DNA of 64,000 bases from NCBI RefSeq assembly GCF_052324685.1, contig NW_027506904.1:62001-126000 (forward strand), given 5' to 3'. Both the position numbers and the translations under genes were made by a program. Position 1 is the stretch's first letter. The number at the start of each line of letters is the position of its first letter. The DNA comes from Brachyhypopomus gauderio. Taxonomy: Eukaryota > Chordata > Actinopteri > Gymnotiformes > Hypopomidae. Positions 53,445 through 63,769 of the stretch are shown piece after piece. The notes under the pieces are model-generated. The model searched no databases and was not told where the DNA came from. It saw only the letters and a program-made list of their open reading frames with translations.

Positions 53445-54751
53445 CCATTCTGTCCTCCTGCAGGGACTCTGAGATAGAGGACCTGCGTGTGCAGCTGACA
53501 CGGATGCAGGAGGACTGGGTTGAGGAGGAGTGCCATCGCATCGAAGCCCAGCTGGCCCTCAAAGAGGCTCGCAAGGAGATCCAGCAACTCCAGCAGGCCG
53601 TGGACGCGGTCCGCTCCAACCCGGGCGGCCGTGACCCGGAGCAGTCGGACGGGGCGGTCGGGGGCAGGTTGGGCCTCCGTCTGGGAGCCTCCAGGTCGTG
53701 CGGCTGCTCTCCGGCACACGGCATCAACCGCAGCGCCACCTTCACCCGGATGAGGAGCGAGACGCCGCCCGGCTCGGAGCACGACGGCTCGCACTTCCAT
53801 CGCCACGCTCCCGCCGGCCGACGGGCCACGACCTTGCCGAGGGGCGAGGGGCGGAGTCATCTCCTTTTGGAGGCGGCCCTTCTGTCCGAGCAGGTTCCGC
53901 ACGCGCCACTTTGCTCCGCCTTGTCACGCTCCTCCACCTACGACAAGCTGCGCGGTGGCGAGACGCTCCTCCCCGTCGGCCGACCCGGCCGCACGCTCGG
54001 GGGCTGCAGCTGCTCCGCCCACGCCTACCCGCCTCACCATCACCTCTTCCTGCACCTCCCGCAAGAGGACGCGCCTCCTCCGCCCACTCCTCCGCCCCCC
54101 GCGACCTCGGCGCCCCCCGCTGCTTCGGACGTGAGCGACAGGCCCGGGTTCAGATCGCAGGCCTGCAGCCCCACCATCACCTGGATCTCGGAAGAAGAGG
54201 GCGGAGGCGAAGAGCTGAGCTTCATCAGCTCGGCACCGCCGGCACCAGACGTCATCCTCACCGAGCCGAAGACGTTTCCGCCGTCTTCCGTGACCGTCTC
54301 GCCCGCGCGGACGTCGTACCTCGCCGAGCCGTCGCCTCAAGAGAATCTCGCGGAGATAACGTCGTCCGCCACGACTACGCCCTCCGTGCCGACTCCAACG
54401 CAGATCCAGCAACCTTGTCCTAGAGCGTCTCCGCTCACACGCCTGCGACCGAACGCAGTGGAACTCAACAGAGAAGACGGGAGGGGCGGGGCCAGCACTG
54501 AGGAGGAGGGGCTTGAACAAGCTACCGAGAGGAGCCACTGGAGCCGGTACTTCCTGGTGGACCTGCTGGCGGTGGCGGTGCCGGTGGTGCCGGCGATGGC
54601 CTGGCTGTGCCGGCGGTCCCAGGATGAGGGGATGCCCGTGTACCACATGGGCTCGCTGCTCCGCGGCTGCTGCGCTGTAGCACTTCACTCCCTGAGACGC
54701 ATCGGCAGCAGTGACGCCCCCTCTGGGACAGGAGGAGCAACAACAATCTAA
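49308..54751 (+). CDS. snph: Syntaphilin (4 coding exons, 535 aa)
   Basis: Syntaphilin holds mitochondria in place in axons by binding microtubules and the mitochondrial outer membrane. Coding exons are 49308-49351, 49479-49604, 52831-52980 and 53464-54751. Phases match and the total is 1,608 nt. Exon 1 starts [14 protein letters not shown]. Exon 2 is Ser-rich, ending [10 protein letters not shown]. Exon 3 carries the highly conserved [18 protein letters not shown] block. Exon 4 begins with the coiled coil [18 protein letters not shown]…[19 protein letters not shown]. The C-terminus has a membrane anchor ([20 protein letters not shown]) followed by [17 protein letters not shown], both characteristic. 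The central part is proline- and alanine-rich. The length matches human syntaphilin (about 538 aa as I recall). The 5' noncoding part of exon 1 starts at 49257 after a (GT)n-tctcag acceptor. An adjacent rad21l1 supports the assignment. Confidence 0.93.
49566..50254 (+). repeat. Minisatellite built from the snph exon 2 end, its donor and CA tracts (left part)
   Basis: The last part of coding exon 2 and its splice donor ('accataccccgctcacatcc', 'cactacacctcg', then gttaga) are followed by a CA tract. This whole module recurs about nine more times, differing mainly in CA length. The array is interrupted at 50255-50262 by a hAT insertion and continues to about 52110. The first copy is the real exon end. 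Confidence 0.93.
50263..51675. mobile_element. hAT-type element inside the snph intron 2 array
   Basis: Ends CAGAGGTGGGACC and CCCCACCTCTG are flanked by a perfect 8-bp duplication TCAGTTAG (50255-50262 and 51676-51683). Both ends are rich in 'aagtcaagtc' words in opposite orientation. A minus-strand fragment at about 50885-50990 reads [20 protein letters not shown], like the C-terminal dimerisation segment of hAT transposases, so it derives from an autonomous element. Confidence 0.88.
51676..52152 (+). repeat. Minisatellite of snph exon 2 end plus CA (right part)
   Basis: About six more modules with 'cccactacacctcggtta' and CA tracts. The last copies carry 'ccatgccccgctcacatccc' variants. 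The array ends in a long CA tract at about 52152. Further intron sequence to 52830 includes another CA tract at 52458-52490 and nothing else recognised. Confidence 0.9.
53401..53439 (+). repeat. GT tract upstream of snph exon 4
   Basis: (GT)n of about 38 bases ends 24 bases before the acceptor of the large last exon (acceptor ctcctgcag, exon from 53464). Confidence 0.85.
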
Positions 54752-56957
54752 ATGTCCACCCAGTCTTGGTTAATAGACCCCCTAATTACATCAGTCACCA
54801 AAATGCTATATATATATATAGACACACAAGTAAAAACCAAAACAGGCCCCGGTCCAGAGCCTCATGCCACTGAGGGAGGTGCTTGCTCCGCTCCGGGTGG
54901 TGATTCATTTCCTCCTATTGTGGACCGGTTTTCCCTTTTCCTCCTCATTATTCTGCTCATAGCGACTGGTTCCTCTCATCTTAGTACAAAATCCCAAATC
55001 CCACCACCTTAAACACGAAAACAAGGCTTCTCTGAAATAATGTGTGTAGTGGACAGCTAACATTTTGGGGGGCTTTTATAAAGGTTTTTAGCCGCATAGT
55101 TTCTGGCTGTGTCTCATTAATACAAGTGTTTTATCACAAGCCCACAGCGAGATTTATCCCTCAAAGGAAAATAAACAAGAGACTGAGTAAATGTGTGTAG
55201 TGTGCATCTGGCTGAAGGAATGTCTTAAGATTACAGAACGTCTCAGGATTGCAGAGTGCCCAGCGCTTGTTCAATATATTTTATTTATTTATATTATAAT
55301 AAAGCAATCTCAGGCTGATTTCTGATTGTAGATATAGAAGGCACACTGCGTTCAAGATCATGTCGGTTAGCCAGTATGCTTCACAGTGCATCTTAAATAT
55401 AGACCGTGTTACAGTTCATATGCTGTACAGGGAAGCTACACTACTCAGTCATATGTCCAGATTAAGAGAAGACATAAGTGTAGTGCACACGGGCTTAGTC
55501 CGTTTTATAGTCCAGCGTTTTGCTTGGCGTTAAGTCACTTTATATCTCATTTACATTTTATGCTCAGTTTAGCACTTTAAATCAAAGCATATTACTTGAA
55601 ATTCAGGGTCATGTTGCATGCGTTCAGATTAGCTTGGTGTAATGTTTATCTAATTATGCATTATGACTAGATGATCAGACATGACTATGAAGCCATGCAC
55701 TCCAAAAAAGGATTTAAATCAGGGACGTCAGACTCCAAGAGCTCCATGCGTGGGCTGATTAAAGTGCATGTTGGATCAGATTCTAGTAGATGAGACAACG
55801 GACTAGTTAACTCCGTTTTAACGGACATCAGCTCGAAATGTCGCAAGATTAAGCTTCATTTACAAAAAAACGCCGGTCACTAAATGGTGTCTTACAAATG
55901 GTGTCAATAGCCAGCAAGGCCTTGAAGGAGTTTTTGGAGTAGGTCTGTTTTACTGTAAATTACTTTGTGTGATTTAAAAATAAACTATTTGCCTTTAAAT
56001 GACAATTTCCTTTTTTTTACTCAAGTCAGCAACAGCTGCTCGGCTTAATATTAGACATGCTCTTCAAATAGGTAGAGATAGATAGATACTTTATTGATCC
56101 CAGAGGGAAATTCCTGCAAATACATTGCTAAGCCCATCTGCACGGCTTTAAGAGATAAAGATGGGCAAAACTGCCCAATTAAGTCAAACAATCATGTTCT
56201 GTCTTTTTATAAACAATGTTTATTTTCAAGTAGTTTATTGTTTCAGAATTATCCAAATTTCCCCACCACAGTACAGACTACCAGCTCAGACAAGCCCTGT
56301 TGCACTGATTGAGTTTACAACACAGAAATCAAATACAAAGAGAGAGGGATAAAAGGTTTCATACTGAACATCCAGTGGGTGAGAGCGTGCCAATGATCGT
56401 GTCGAACAGGAAAGGAATAAAAAGGCAACAAAATATACAAATGGATTACGGAGCTAAGCTAAGTGGTATATCTATCAACACTAGCCCCTCTCAAGGACCA
56501 CGTGCAGGAGGCCATGTTCCCCAAAAAGGTCGACCTGCGAAATGAACGAGAAAGTGTCAGTCGGTCAACTGCCACGTGATTCAGAGAACACGTCAATAAG
56601 GATTAGGTGGTCTGAAGAGCCTGTTAAATAAACCTCAGAGGACAGCTAAGCCATGTGTTTGTCCAGGACAATAATGATCCCCACACCTGGAACAACTATT
56701 ACATGTGCGTGCTGTATCCAAGCAGTTTTTGAAAATTGTAACTCAAACTCAAGTTATACCAAGTGCTGGCTTCTCTTGTGCCCATCGAGTTTTACTTCAC
56801 AGACACAGTCAGGCTAAGCAAACTCAAAAGAAAAGTGCCATAGCTTTACACGGCCGCCGGTCAAAGACCGGAAAATGCTGCAGTTGCATTAAAAGACGAT
56901 GGCAAACTCACCCTGAAAGAATGAATAGGGAAAAACCTGAGTCGATCTGTGGACCTT
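54752..56957. other. snph 3' untranslated region and sequence up to fkbp1a
   Basis: An AATAAA at 55298-55303 is a candidate snph polyadenylation signal (3' UTR about 550 bases). A second AATAAA-like site is near 55978. At 56074-56112 'agatagatagatactttatt' followed by 'gatcccagagggaaattc' is a common fish interspersed-repeat terminus. On the minus strand an AATAAA at about 56219-56224 could end the fkbp1a mRNA. No other gene is seen. Confidence 0.5.
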
Positions 56958-58297
56958 CTACTCCAAACCCAGGAGCTCCACATCAAATATGAGGGTGGCG
57001 TTGGCAGGGATGATGCCAGGGTGCCCTTTGCTTCCATAGGCAAAGTCTGGAGTGCAGGTCAGCTTGGCTCGCTGCCCTACACTCATCTGCAACAAGAGAT
57101 TCAAGCGGCGTTAAGCATCGCTGCCCGCTCTTATAATGATGGCACCAATAGCGATTACCTTAAGAGGTACTGGGAAATACATTTCCAAATGATTAGTCAT
57201 ACTTCAAGGGTTAGGCTGTCTATGCATTTTGCAAATTGCATTTCGGTCTGTTCGAGATGATTGAAAAAACAAAAAAAAAACGAGATCAATGAGGGGTATT
57301 GATTTTATTCACCTGGGCCACTCCTTCATCCCAACCACGAATCACTTCCTGCTTGCCTATCTTGAATTTGAAAGGCTTGCCTCGGTCCCGAGAGGAGTCA
57401 AACTTGCGTCCGTTCGTCAGCGACCCTGAGGAAGACGATCCAGCACAGTTATTTCCCCACAGATAATTAAATACGCATTTTAGGGATACTGTACGTGGGC
57501 GAAACGCCAAAGTCCCGTTAGCTAAATGGATAGAGGGCGGTTTCAGTATAAACACCACTGGCAGGATGTTGATGTACGGATGTATTTGGACCGTTAGTCC
57601 CGGACTCTCTTATACGTGCATCAAATAAACACTCAGATTTACCCAACCTGACACTATTTACTGACATTATTACTGACATTATATAATTAATTAGCCCTCC
57701 AGCTAGCTCGGTGCTCATCCGCCGTTTTCTCTCATATTAAAGACGTCCTCAAACTGGGGGGAAAAAAACGTTACCGCTAAATATTTGTGTGAAATAGCGA
57801 TTACGGTTTTGCGCAGTTCCGCACAGGGCGGGAAGGGCCTGCTGTTACTGCGGCATCCCGGGCGCGTCGGCGCGGCCAGCGGGAGCGACCTGTCCGCGTT
57901 AGCCCAGCGGCTAGGCTAACTAGCCCCGACTAACGCGAGCGAGCTAACGTTAATTCGGCTCGAAGCGAGACCAACCAAGACGGGTTTGTGTTTTTCTTCG
58001 GTTTACCTTCATAGTGTACGACGCACGTCTGTCCTTTTTTGGGGAAAGTGCTTCCTGAAATTACAAAAAGGCGAAAATAAATAAATAAAAATATTACTGT
58101 GATTTTAGTTTAGCCAACTAGTGCTAAACTAGCGCGTGAGGAGAAAATTGCGGAGAAAAGAAACAAGACTAAAAAAAAATTACAGATACGTGCATGTAAC
58201 AAAACACGCTTTTTTAAAGAAATAAAAAGGACACATGGTGGTTGTTTTTTTTTTTTTTACCGTCTCCAGGAGCTATTGTTTCAACCTCGACTCCCAT
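56958..58297 (-). CDS. fkbp1a: FKBP12-type peptidyl-prolyl isomerase (4 exons, 108 aa)
   Basis: Small cytosolic prolyl isomerase that binds FK506 and rapamycin and regulates ryanodine receptors and TGF-beta type I receptors (family knowledge). Exons on the minus strand are 58261-58297, 58007-58054, 57313-57425 and 56958-57086. Together they give 327 nt, exactly the 108-residue FKBP12 length, with phase-consistent GT-AG sites. The protein starts [13 protein letters not shown], continues [49 protein letters not shown] and [20 protein letters not shown], and ends FDVELLGLE. The tryptophan of the ligand pocket (GW) is present. FKBP1B usually has GF at that place, so the 1a type is favoured. Teleosts have two fkbp1a copies and I cannot tell which this is. 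The first exon is preceded on the minus strand by a short GC-rich upstream region. Confidence 0.95.
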
Positions 58298-59769
58298 CCT
58301 GGTCGGCTGCTCTCGTGTCTCCCGGGTCTGTGCTGGAAATGCGGTCAGTAGTTCTGATTCTAGACATAAAGGTTCTGTCTCTGCCCCACAATTAGAGGTG
58401 GAGGTTCTACTGCCCCTAGCGGCCGAGCGCGGCACGGCATGTAAAACCGCTAAGTAGTGGGGAGGAAACAAACGCAACTACACCACAAGCCTTTATTTGA
58501 TTACCGTCTTCCGCTCTGCAAAGCTTTCAAAACAGGAGTGAAACGTCAGTAGGACCTGAAACTGACGACCTCGCAGGCCTTCAGTGAAAGTGGAGGCCGT
58601 CACACAAGTGTAGGCTGCATATATTTAAGAGGAATAAACTTGAGAACAAATTAGCAATGGGTTCTAGCTATGGTTTTGTTATGGTTTATATATGCAGGTC
58701 TATAAACTGATCAGTAGCTCTGAGTGAATCCTATTAACGAAGAATGATCAGAAAGAAAAACTTTATTATATTTCCACATTATATTTATTTTCAGCACTCA
58801 TACAAAATAAATCTAAAATATCCCTGCCAGTCTACAATTAGTCACAGTATACTGTTTAGAAACATACATACGTATGAATACAACCCTCCACCCCCCCCCC
58901 CACCCCCCAGCATTTTAATTGATACCCATGTAACTTTAGCCCTTTCAGCACGTGTCTCATAATAGTTCTGTGATGGCTGACGAGTAAACTGAGACGAAAG
59001 CCCAATTTTGGATCCACCTCTGAGTGAATTAAACTCTCAATTTGAGTTGCAGTCAGACCTGCTGGTGTTATGACTGTAGGGGTTTATGGTTGCATCACAG
59101 TGTTTTTGAGAAGAAAGAGAGAGAGGACACATTAAGTGGGAGGTAGGTGTTTCCGCATCCACAGAAATCATCCCGCAGGAAGACATCCCTGTTGGCCGTT
59201 TGTTGCTGGCTGCTGTGACCCATAGTGCTCTCCCACACTCAGAACCATTCCGGTCCGGGTTCTGTGGTGGCGAGAGCAGAGAGACTTCCATGAGCTCAAA
59301 ACACAGATTTGAAATGTATCATAAATAAATAAATAAACTATAGAGTGCAGATTCTGGATGTTTTCCATGTTCTTTAATTAAAGATCAAATATCGAAGCTG
59401 TGACAATGTCTAGACACATTTTTTTATTTTTTATTGTCATTGCTGTATCCTCCTTGATTTCCAGTCAGCTGTCTCGCACCTATTACACGTTGCTGATAGT
59501 CCATTTCTGATGAGCAGTTTTGTGAAGTGTTTTAACACCGTGCCTTTGGTGTGAATGTGAAGATATGACTTCATATTGGCCCGGTATCTTATTAACAGTG
59601 TATATCCTACTCTGAATTTCTGTGCTTGTGTTTTGTGTATTCAAAGTCTTAAACCCAGCCTAACCGAACTTGTGTCTCACCTGACCAAAACAGTTTTACA
59701 AAACGAAACATCCTTTAAATGTAGAAAACAGCAGAATGTCCACGGTGGTCGGGAGTTTCCGCCCGACCT
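58298..59769. other. fkbp1a upstream region and intergenic sequence
   Basis: The likely fkbp1a promoter lies just above 58297. The rest is ordinary sequence with a C-rich run near 58890. I cannot place the 3' end of the transporter gene that lies to the right. Confidence 0.4.
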
Positions 59770-60797
59770 GGTTTTCCGCAGCTCTCGTTGAATGTGTCGC
59801 CGGCATGTTTCGTAGGTACAGGGAGAAGAAAATCAGGCCCACCAACAGCAGGACCATGGGTACGTCACCGTGGCTACACGCTCCTGTTTTATAACCTGTC
59901 AGGCTTGGAGAATCAGCAGGCTCACTGTTTGGCACGACGACGTGGACCTACAAGTGTTCTCTCCACAGCACATCAGAGGAGGTCAGACATTCTGTGAGCA
60001 AGAATCGCACAAACTGACAGGAGCAATTAATGTATTCGTCCTGTATGTGTTTCATGAACCTTGCGAGCTACGAGTTCTCAACAGAGGAGTGCTATAGTAG
60101 AGACATAAATGAGAACCAGGGGAACACAGTTGTGCAAGTCCCTCAGCCTAATAGGTGGTATAAAAAAAAAACTGGCAACCTGTCCCTTTAAAAACCCCCA
60201 GTGCTCAAGCTCACTACAGTATGGTGGAGCGTAGGAGGGGGAGAGGTGACTCACTGTAGTGTCATGGTTGAGATGCCGGCAGACAGACCTCCTCCCAGCT
60301 TGTTACAGAAGCATGACCAGGAGAAGAACAGAGGCTCCAGATCCCCGTAACGCGGGTTCTGACCCGCAAACTCATCCGCCGCATCCGGCAGCATGGGCCT
60401 GACGCCCAGCACGGGGACGTTACTGAGGATGACCCGTCTATCACAGTTTCATTAAGGTTACATCCAGGACCCAGAATGCGTTACAGGACGATAAACACTC
60501 TGTATTTTCGAAGTCAGTGCAGCGGTGCAGTACCAGATATGAAATCCATTCAACGAGGCCTTAATACATTCTGACACTTGAAAATTATGAACATGGCACA
60601 ACGTAGTAGTGGAGCGTGTTGCCCTGGTTACAGGAAATGAATATTAAAGTATTAAAGATCTCAGGGCTTGGCTTCACTCACCATGGTAACAGGAAGAGTG
60701 TAGCTACGCTGGCCGCAATCAGAACACACATGACTATGTAGACTGGGAAGTTGTCTGACACAGAGACTAACACTATCAGAGCAGGCACGAGCATCTG

Positions 60798-60798
60798 T

Positions 60799-60832
<34 letters not shown>
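60798..60832. repeat. CA microsatellite near an mfsd2-like exon
   Basis: (CA)n directly upstream, on the minus strand, of the exon at 60682-60794. A second CA tract lies at 62339-62374 next to the exon at 62230-62320. Confidence 0.85.
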
Positions 60833-60838
<6 letters not shown>

Positions 60839-61246
60839 GGAGGAACATCAACAGAGCCAGAAACGTACTGGGCAATCGGCACCTTCACATCCACCCGTCC
60901 CCTCGTATGAAGTGCCCAGCGTGGTCACCACAGGAAGGACATCGTGAACGTACTCAAGGGCCAATGAAAAGCGTTCTCTTTTTCTCCAGTCCCACCACAC
61001 TCGTTTGGCACTGAGACCGCAGCAGCGATCTGGGTACAAACACGGGTTTCAAAATGATTCTATAATCATGATATATAAATGATCATGCATTTCATTACGG
61101 TCTGTGCCGAGATACTCCATGGAAGTCACCAATGTAGCCAACATGAGATACTGCAACTGAGAGCCTAATCCAGACACATAGATGCAGAACAAAGCAAAAT
61201 TCCCTATAGACATCTGAGAAGATACAGACCCAAAGGAGGTCACAGT

Positions 61247-61735
61247 GCACTTATTAAAGAGGTCATAGTGTATTCAGTCATGGCCTGGTGGTTAGGGAAC
61301 TGGTCTTGTGACCAGAGGATCGCAGGTTTGATTCCCAGACCTGAGGCCATGACTGAGGTGCCCCTGAGCAAGGCCCTTAACCCTCAATTGCTCACTTGTA
61401 TAAAAATGAGATAAAAATGTAAGTTGCTCTGTATAATGGTGTCTGCCAAATGCTGTAAATGTATTCTTTAAATATGTCATAGTGCACTTATTAAAGAGCT
61501 CATAGTGCACTTATTAAAGTGGCCAAGGTGCATTCATTAATGAGGTCATAGAGCATTCTTTTATGTCACTTTGAGTTGCATGTATTTATGAAAGGTGCTA
61601 TACAAATTAAGATTATTATTCTTTTTTAGCATTCTTTACAGAGGACATAGTGCACACATTATAGAGGTTATAGTGCACTCATATGAAGAGGTCATACTAT
61701 TATTTAAAGAGGACATAGTGCACTCACTAAAGCAA
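61247..61735. repeat. Degenerate minisatellite of about 22 bp, split by a SINE
   Basis: Recurring words 'ttattaaagaggtcatagtg' and 'agaggacatagtgcactcat' occur before and after the SINE at 61279-61463. The array may have started from the SINE target region. It lies in an intron of the transporter gene. Confidence 0.7.
61279..61463 (+). mobile_element. tRNA-derived SINE
   Basis: The head has pol III boxes ('tggttagggaactgg' as A-box, 'ggtttgattcc' as B-box). It is followed by a core 'gaggtgcccctgagcaagg' and 'cttaaccctcaattgctca' and the L2-type tail 'gtaagttgctctgtataatg' plus 'gtgtctgccaaatgctgtaa'. This is the structure of common teleost SINEs with a LINE-related tail. Confidence 0.85.
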
Positions 61736-62331
61736 AGATTTATAGTGCCACACTGAAACATTTGGGCATCTGCTGCACTGTCACTCTGATGAAATTCAGT
61801 GCTGAATTCAGTGTGATGAACTGAAGATCCAACTTATGAAGTTCCAGATATGAGCTTCATAGTTCAGCATGTAAGATCATTTCACCAATGACAATGGCCA
61901 GACAGACAGAGAACCCGTCACAAACATGGAAAGCAGGAGAGGAGAACAGGAAGCCGAGGACCGAGCACTGGTACGAGACGTGGCCAATCAGCATCTTCAG
62001 ATGGGCGAGGTAGGAGCCACGCCCCTGGGGCGGGGGAGGAGCCGGCGGAGTCCCTGGAGGAGCGCGGGGATCACATTGCACCGCACGGCTTAAAGAGCCG
62101 GTCTGATGGGTTTGGGCTTGTGTGCTCGAAGGTTCAGGTTGCCATGAAAAAGGACGAACTGCGCAGGGCGATCGACCCACCGTAGAATGTTCCAGTGCCT
62201 CCGTGAAAGAGGAAATGAGGAATACGCACCTTTCTGCTCTTTCACCCCGAGAAAGAGCACCGTGCAGCGGAGGATGAAGGCAGCCCCTAGCACCAGGGCT
62301 GAGGTCACGAAGGCTGTTCTCTGATAAAGAT

Positions 62332-62378
<47 letters not shown>

Positions 62379-62627
62379 ACCCATACAAACTTGCCCTGTC
62401 AAAGGCCTGGAAACACTCAGCCGGCAAGTTTTAAGCTGTCGCATTAAATGAGCTGGCTTATGAAATGCACACATGCAACTGAGCTGTAGCTGTGGTGTGA
62501 GTGCAGGGCGTGGTGGTGGTACTGTGGCATGCAGGGGCACGGCGGGCGGGGGCACAGTGGGTGGGGGGGGGGCGCGGCGGACGGAGACGCGAGGCTCTGT
62601 AGAAGCTCGCCGCTCTCATCCTGGTCT

Positions 62628-62630
<3 letters not shown>

Positions 62631-62675
<45 letters not shown>
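62631..62675. repeat. CT microsatellite beside an mfsd2-like exon
   Basis: (CT)n on the plus strand borders one side of the 60-bp exon at 62679-62738. A (GA)n tract at 62744-62776 borders the other side, so the exon sits in a microsatellite pair that could pair as a stem. Confidence 0.85.
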
Positions 62676-62677
<2 letters not shown>

Positions 62678-62743
62678 CCTGCCCCCTGTGCCACTGTAGC
62701 CAACAGCATCAGCATCGCCAACACCTCCGCTATCATCCCTGTT

Positions 62744-62777
<34 letters not shown>

Positions 62778-63447
62778 AAAAGACAGAATGATGCCAACTG
62801 GCAAATACAAACCTGATACAGACACATTATACGGAACCAAAAGTCAGCCAATTGATGTGCACCTCTGTCAAGGCCATTGGCTGAAGCCATTATCTGATTT
62901 ATATACAGACCAAACCGACTGGGATCCCGGGATGTTTAATTGCCCTCGTTTTAGTTCCATTGTCTCGCTGTTACCAGGGCTGTTTGTGGCCAGTACCTCC
63001 AAAGCCAAAGAGCGAGTGTGTTGTGGGAGGCGTTCTTACTGTAGGCTGTAGCAGAATCTCTGTCCCCGTCACTTCCTCCCAAGAACATGTTGAGAGACAT
63101 ATAGGGGACATGGTAGCACTGTGGAGACATACGGGGTAAGGACGCCAGCAGGGGGCGATGTAGCTATTAGCCGGTAAACTCGGGACAGGAGGCCATACGG
63201 TCAGGAAGTTCTGGAACAGACAGCTGATGGTGAGGTACCAGGGGACACTGATGGAGGAGCTCTGAGCAGAGCGGCGAGGTCCAAAGGAGGACATACGAGA
63301 GAATGACCAACGGCATGGACAGGATTGACCTGAGGGATACGAGGGAAAGAACCCAGAAACAGCTGCAGGCAACAACAGAATCCACTTCTTCAAAATGGAG
63401 AGAACATTACTCATTATGTTTGTTTTCTTCATCTGCATCTGCATCTC

Positions 63448-63523
<76 letters not shown>
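63448..63523. repeat. CT microsatellite in mfsd2-like intron
   Basis: A nearly pure (CT)n run of about 75 bases lies between the two first visible exons of the transporter gene. Ser-Leu and Arg-Glu frames here are artefacts. Confidence 0.95.
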
Positions 63524-63525
<2 letters not shown>

Positions 63526-63769
63526 ACTCCTCACCCACCAAGGTTGGAGCTTGCCCACAGGGGTCCACCTTCTCTTGCTCGCCAGATAGCCCACGAGAGG
63601 GTCGGTGATGGCATCCCACACCCGACTCACGAAAAGGACCAGAGACGAAGAACGCCTCCATCTACACGGGACGCAGACAGAGAGAACGCAGAATGAACGG
63701 TAGGGAGCCATTACCACGGACGATCGGCATTTCACCGCCTTGAACGCAAACGCAGCTGCCAAGCGCAAG

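Larger units (their letters stand above)
59770..63661 (-). pseudogene. MFSD2-type lipid transporter gene, partial and apparently damaged
   Basis: Minus-strand exon pieces match the MFSD2A/MFSD2B family (membrane transporters of lysophospholipids or sphingosine-1-phosphate). In gene order: 63539-63661 (VSRVWDAITDPLVGYLAS), 63199-63329 (SMPLVILSYVLLW, then WYLTISCLFQNFLT), 63040-63118 (CYHVPYMSLNMFLGG…DRDSATAY), 62679-62738, 62230-62320 (VLFLGVKEQK), about 61926-62024, 61140-61213 (GNFALFCIYVSGLGSQLQY), 60682-60794 (VYIVMCVLIAAS…LFLLPW), 60255-60398 (PMLPDAADEF…SAGISTMTL) and about 59770-59893 (GYKTGAC, VPMVLLLVGLIFFSLY). The 63199-63329 exon contains a one-base frame change. The exon for the cytosolic helix around a usual FGKK motif was not found, and several junction phases disagree. 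The 5' end lies outside the window. It may be a decaying gene or a sequence error. Paralogue not assigned. Confidence 0.65.

Noticed and set aside
53698..54688. Other long frames on both strands over snph exon 4 (241 and 254 codons)
   Set aside because: They are shadows caused by the GC-rich composition. The frame with the coiled coil and C-terminal anchor matches syntaphilin.
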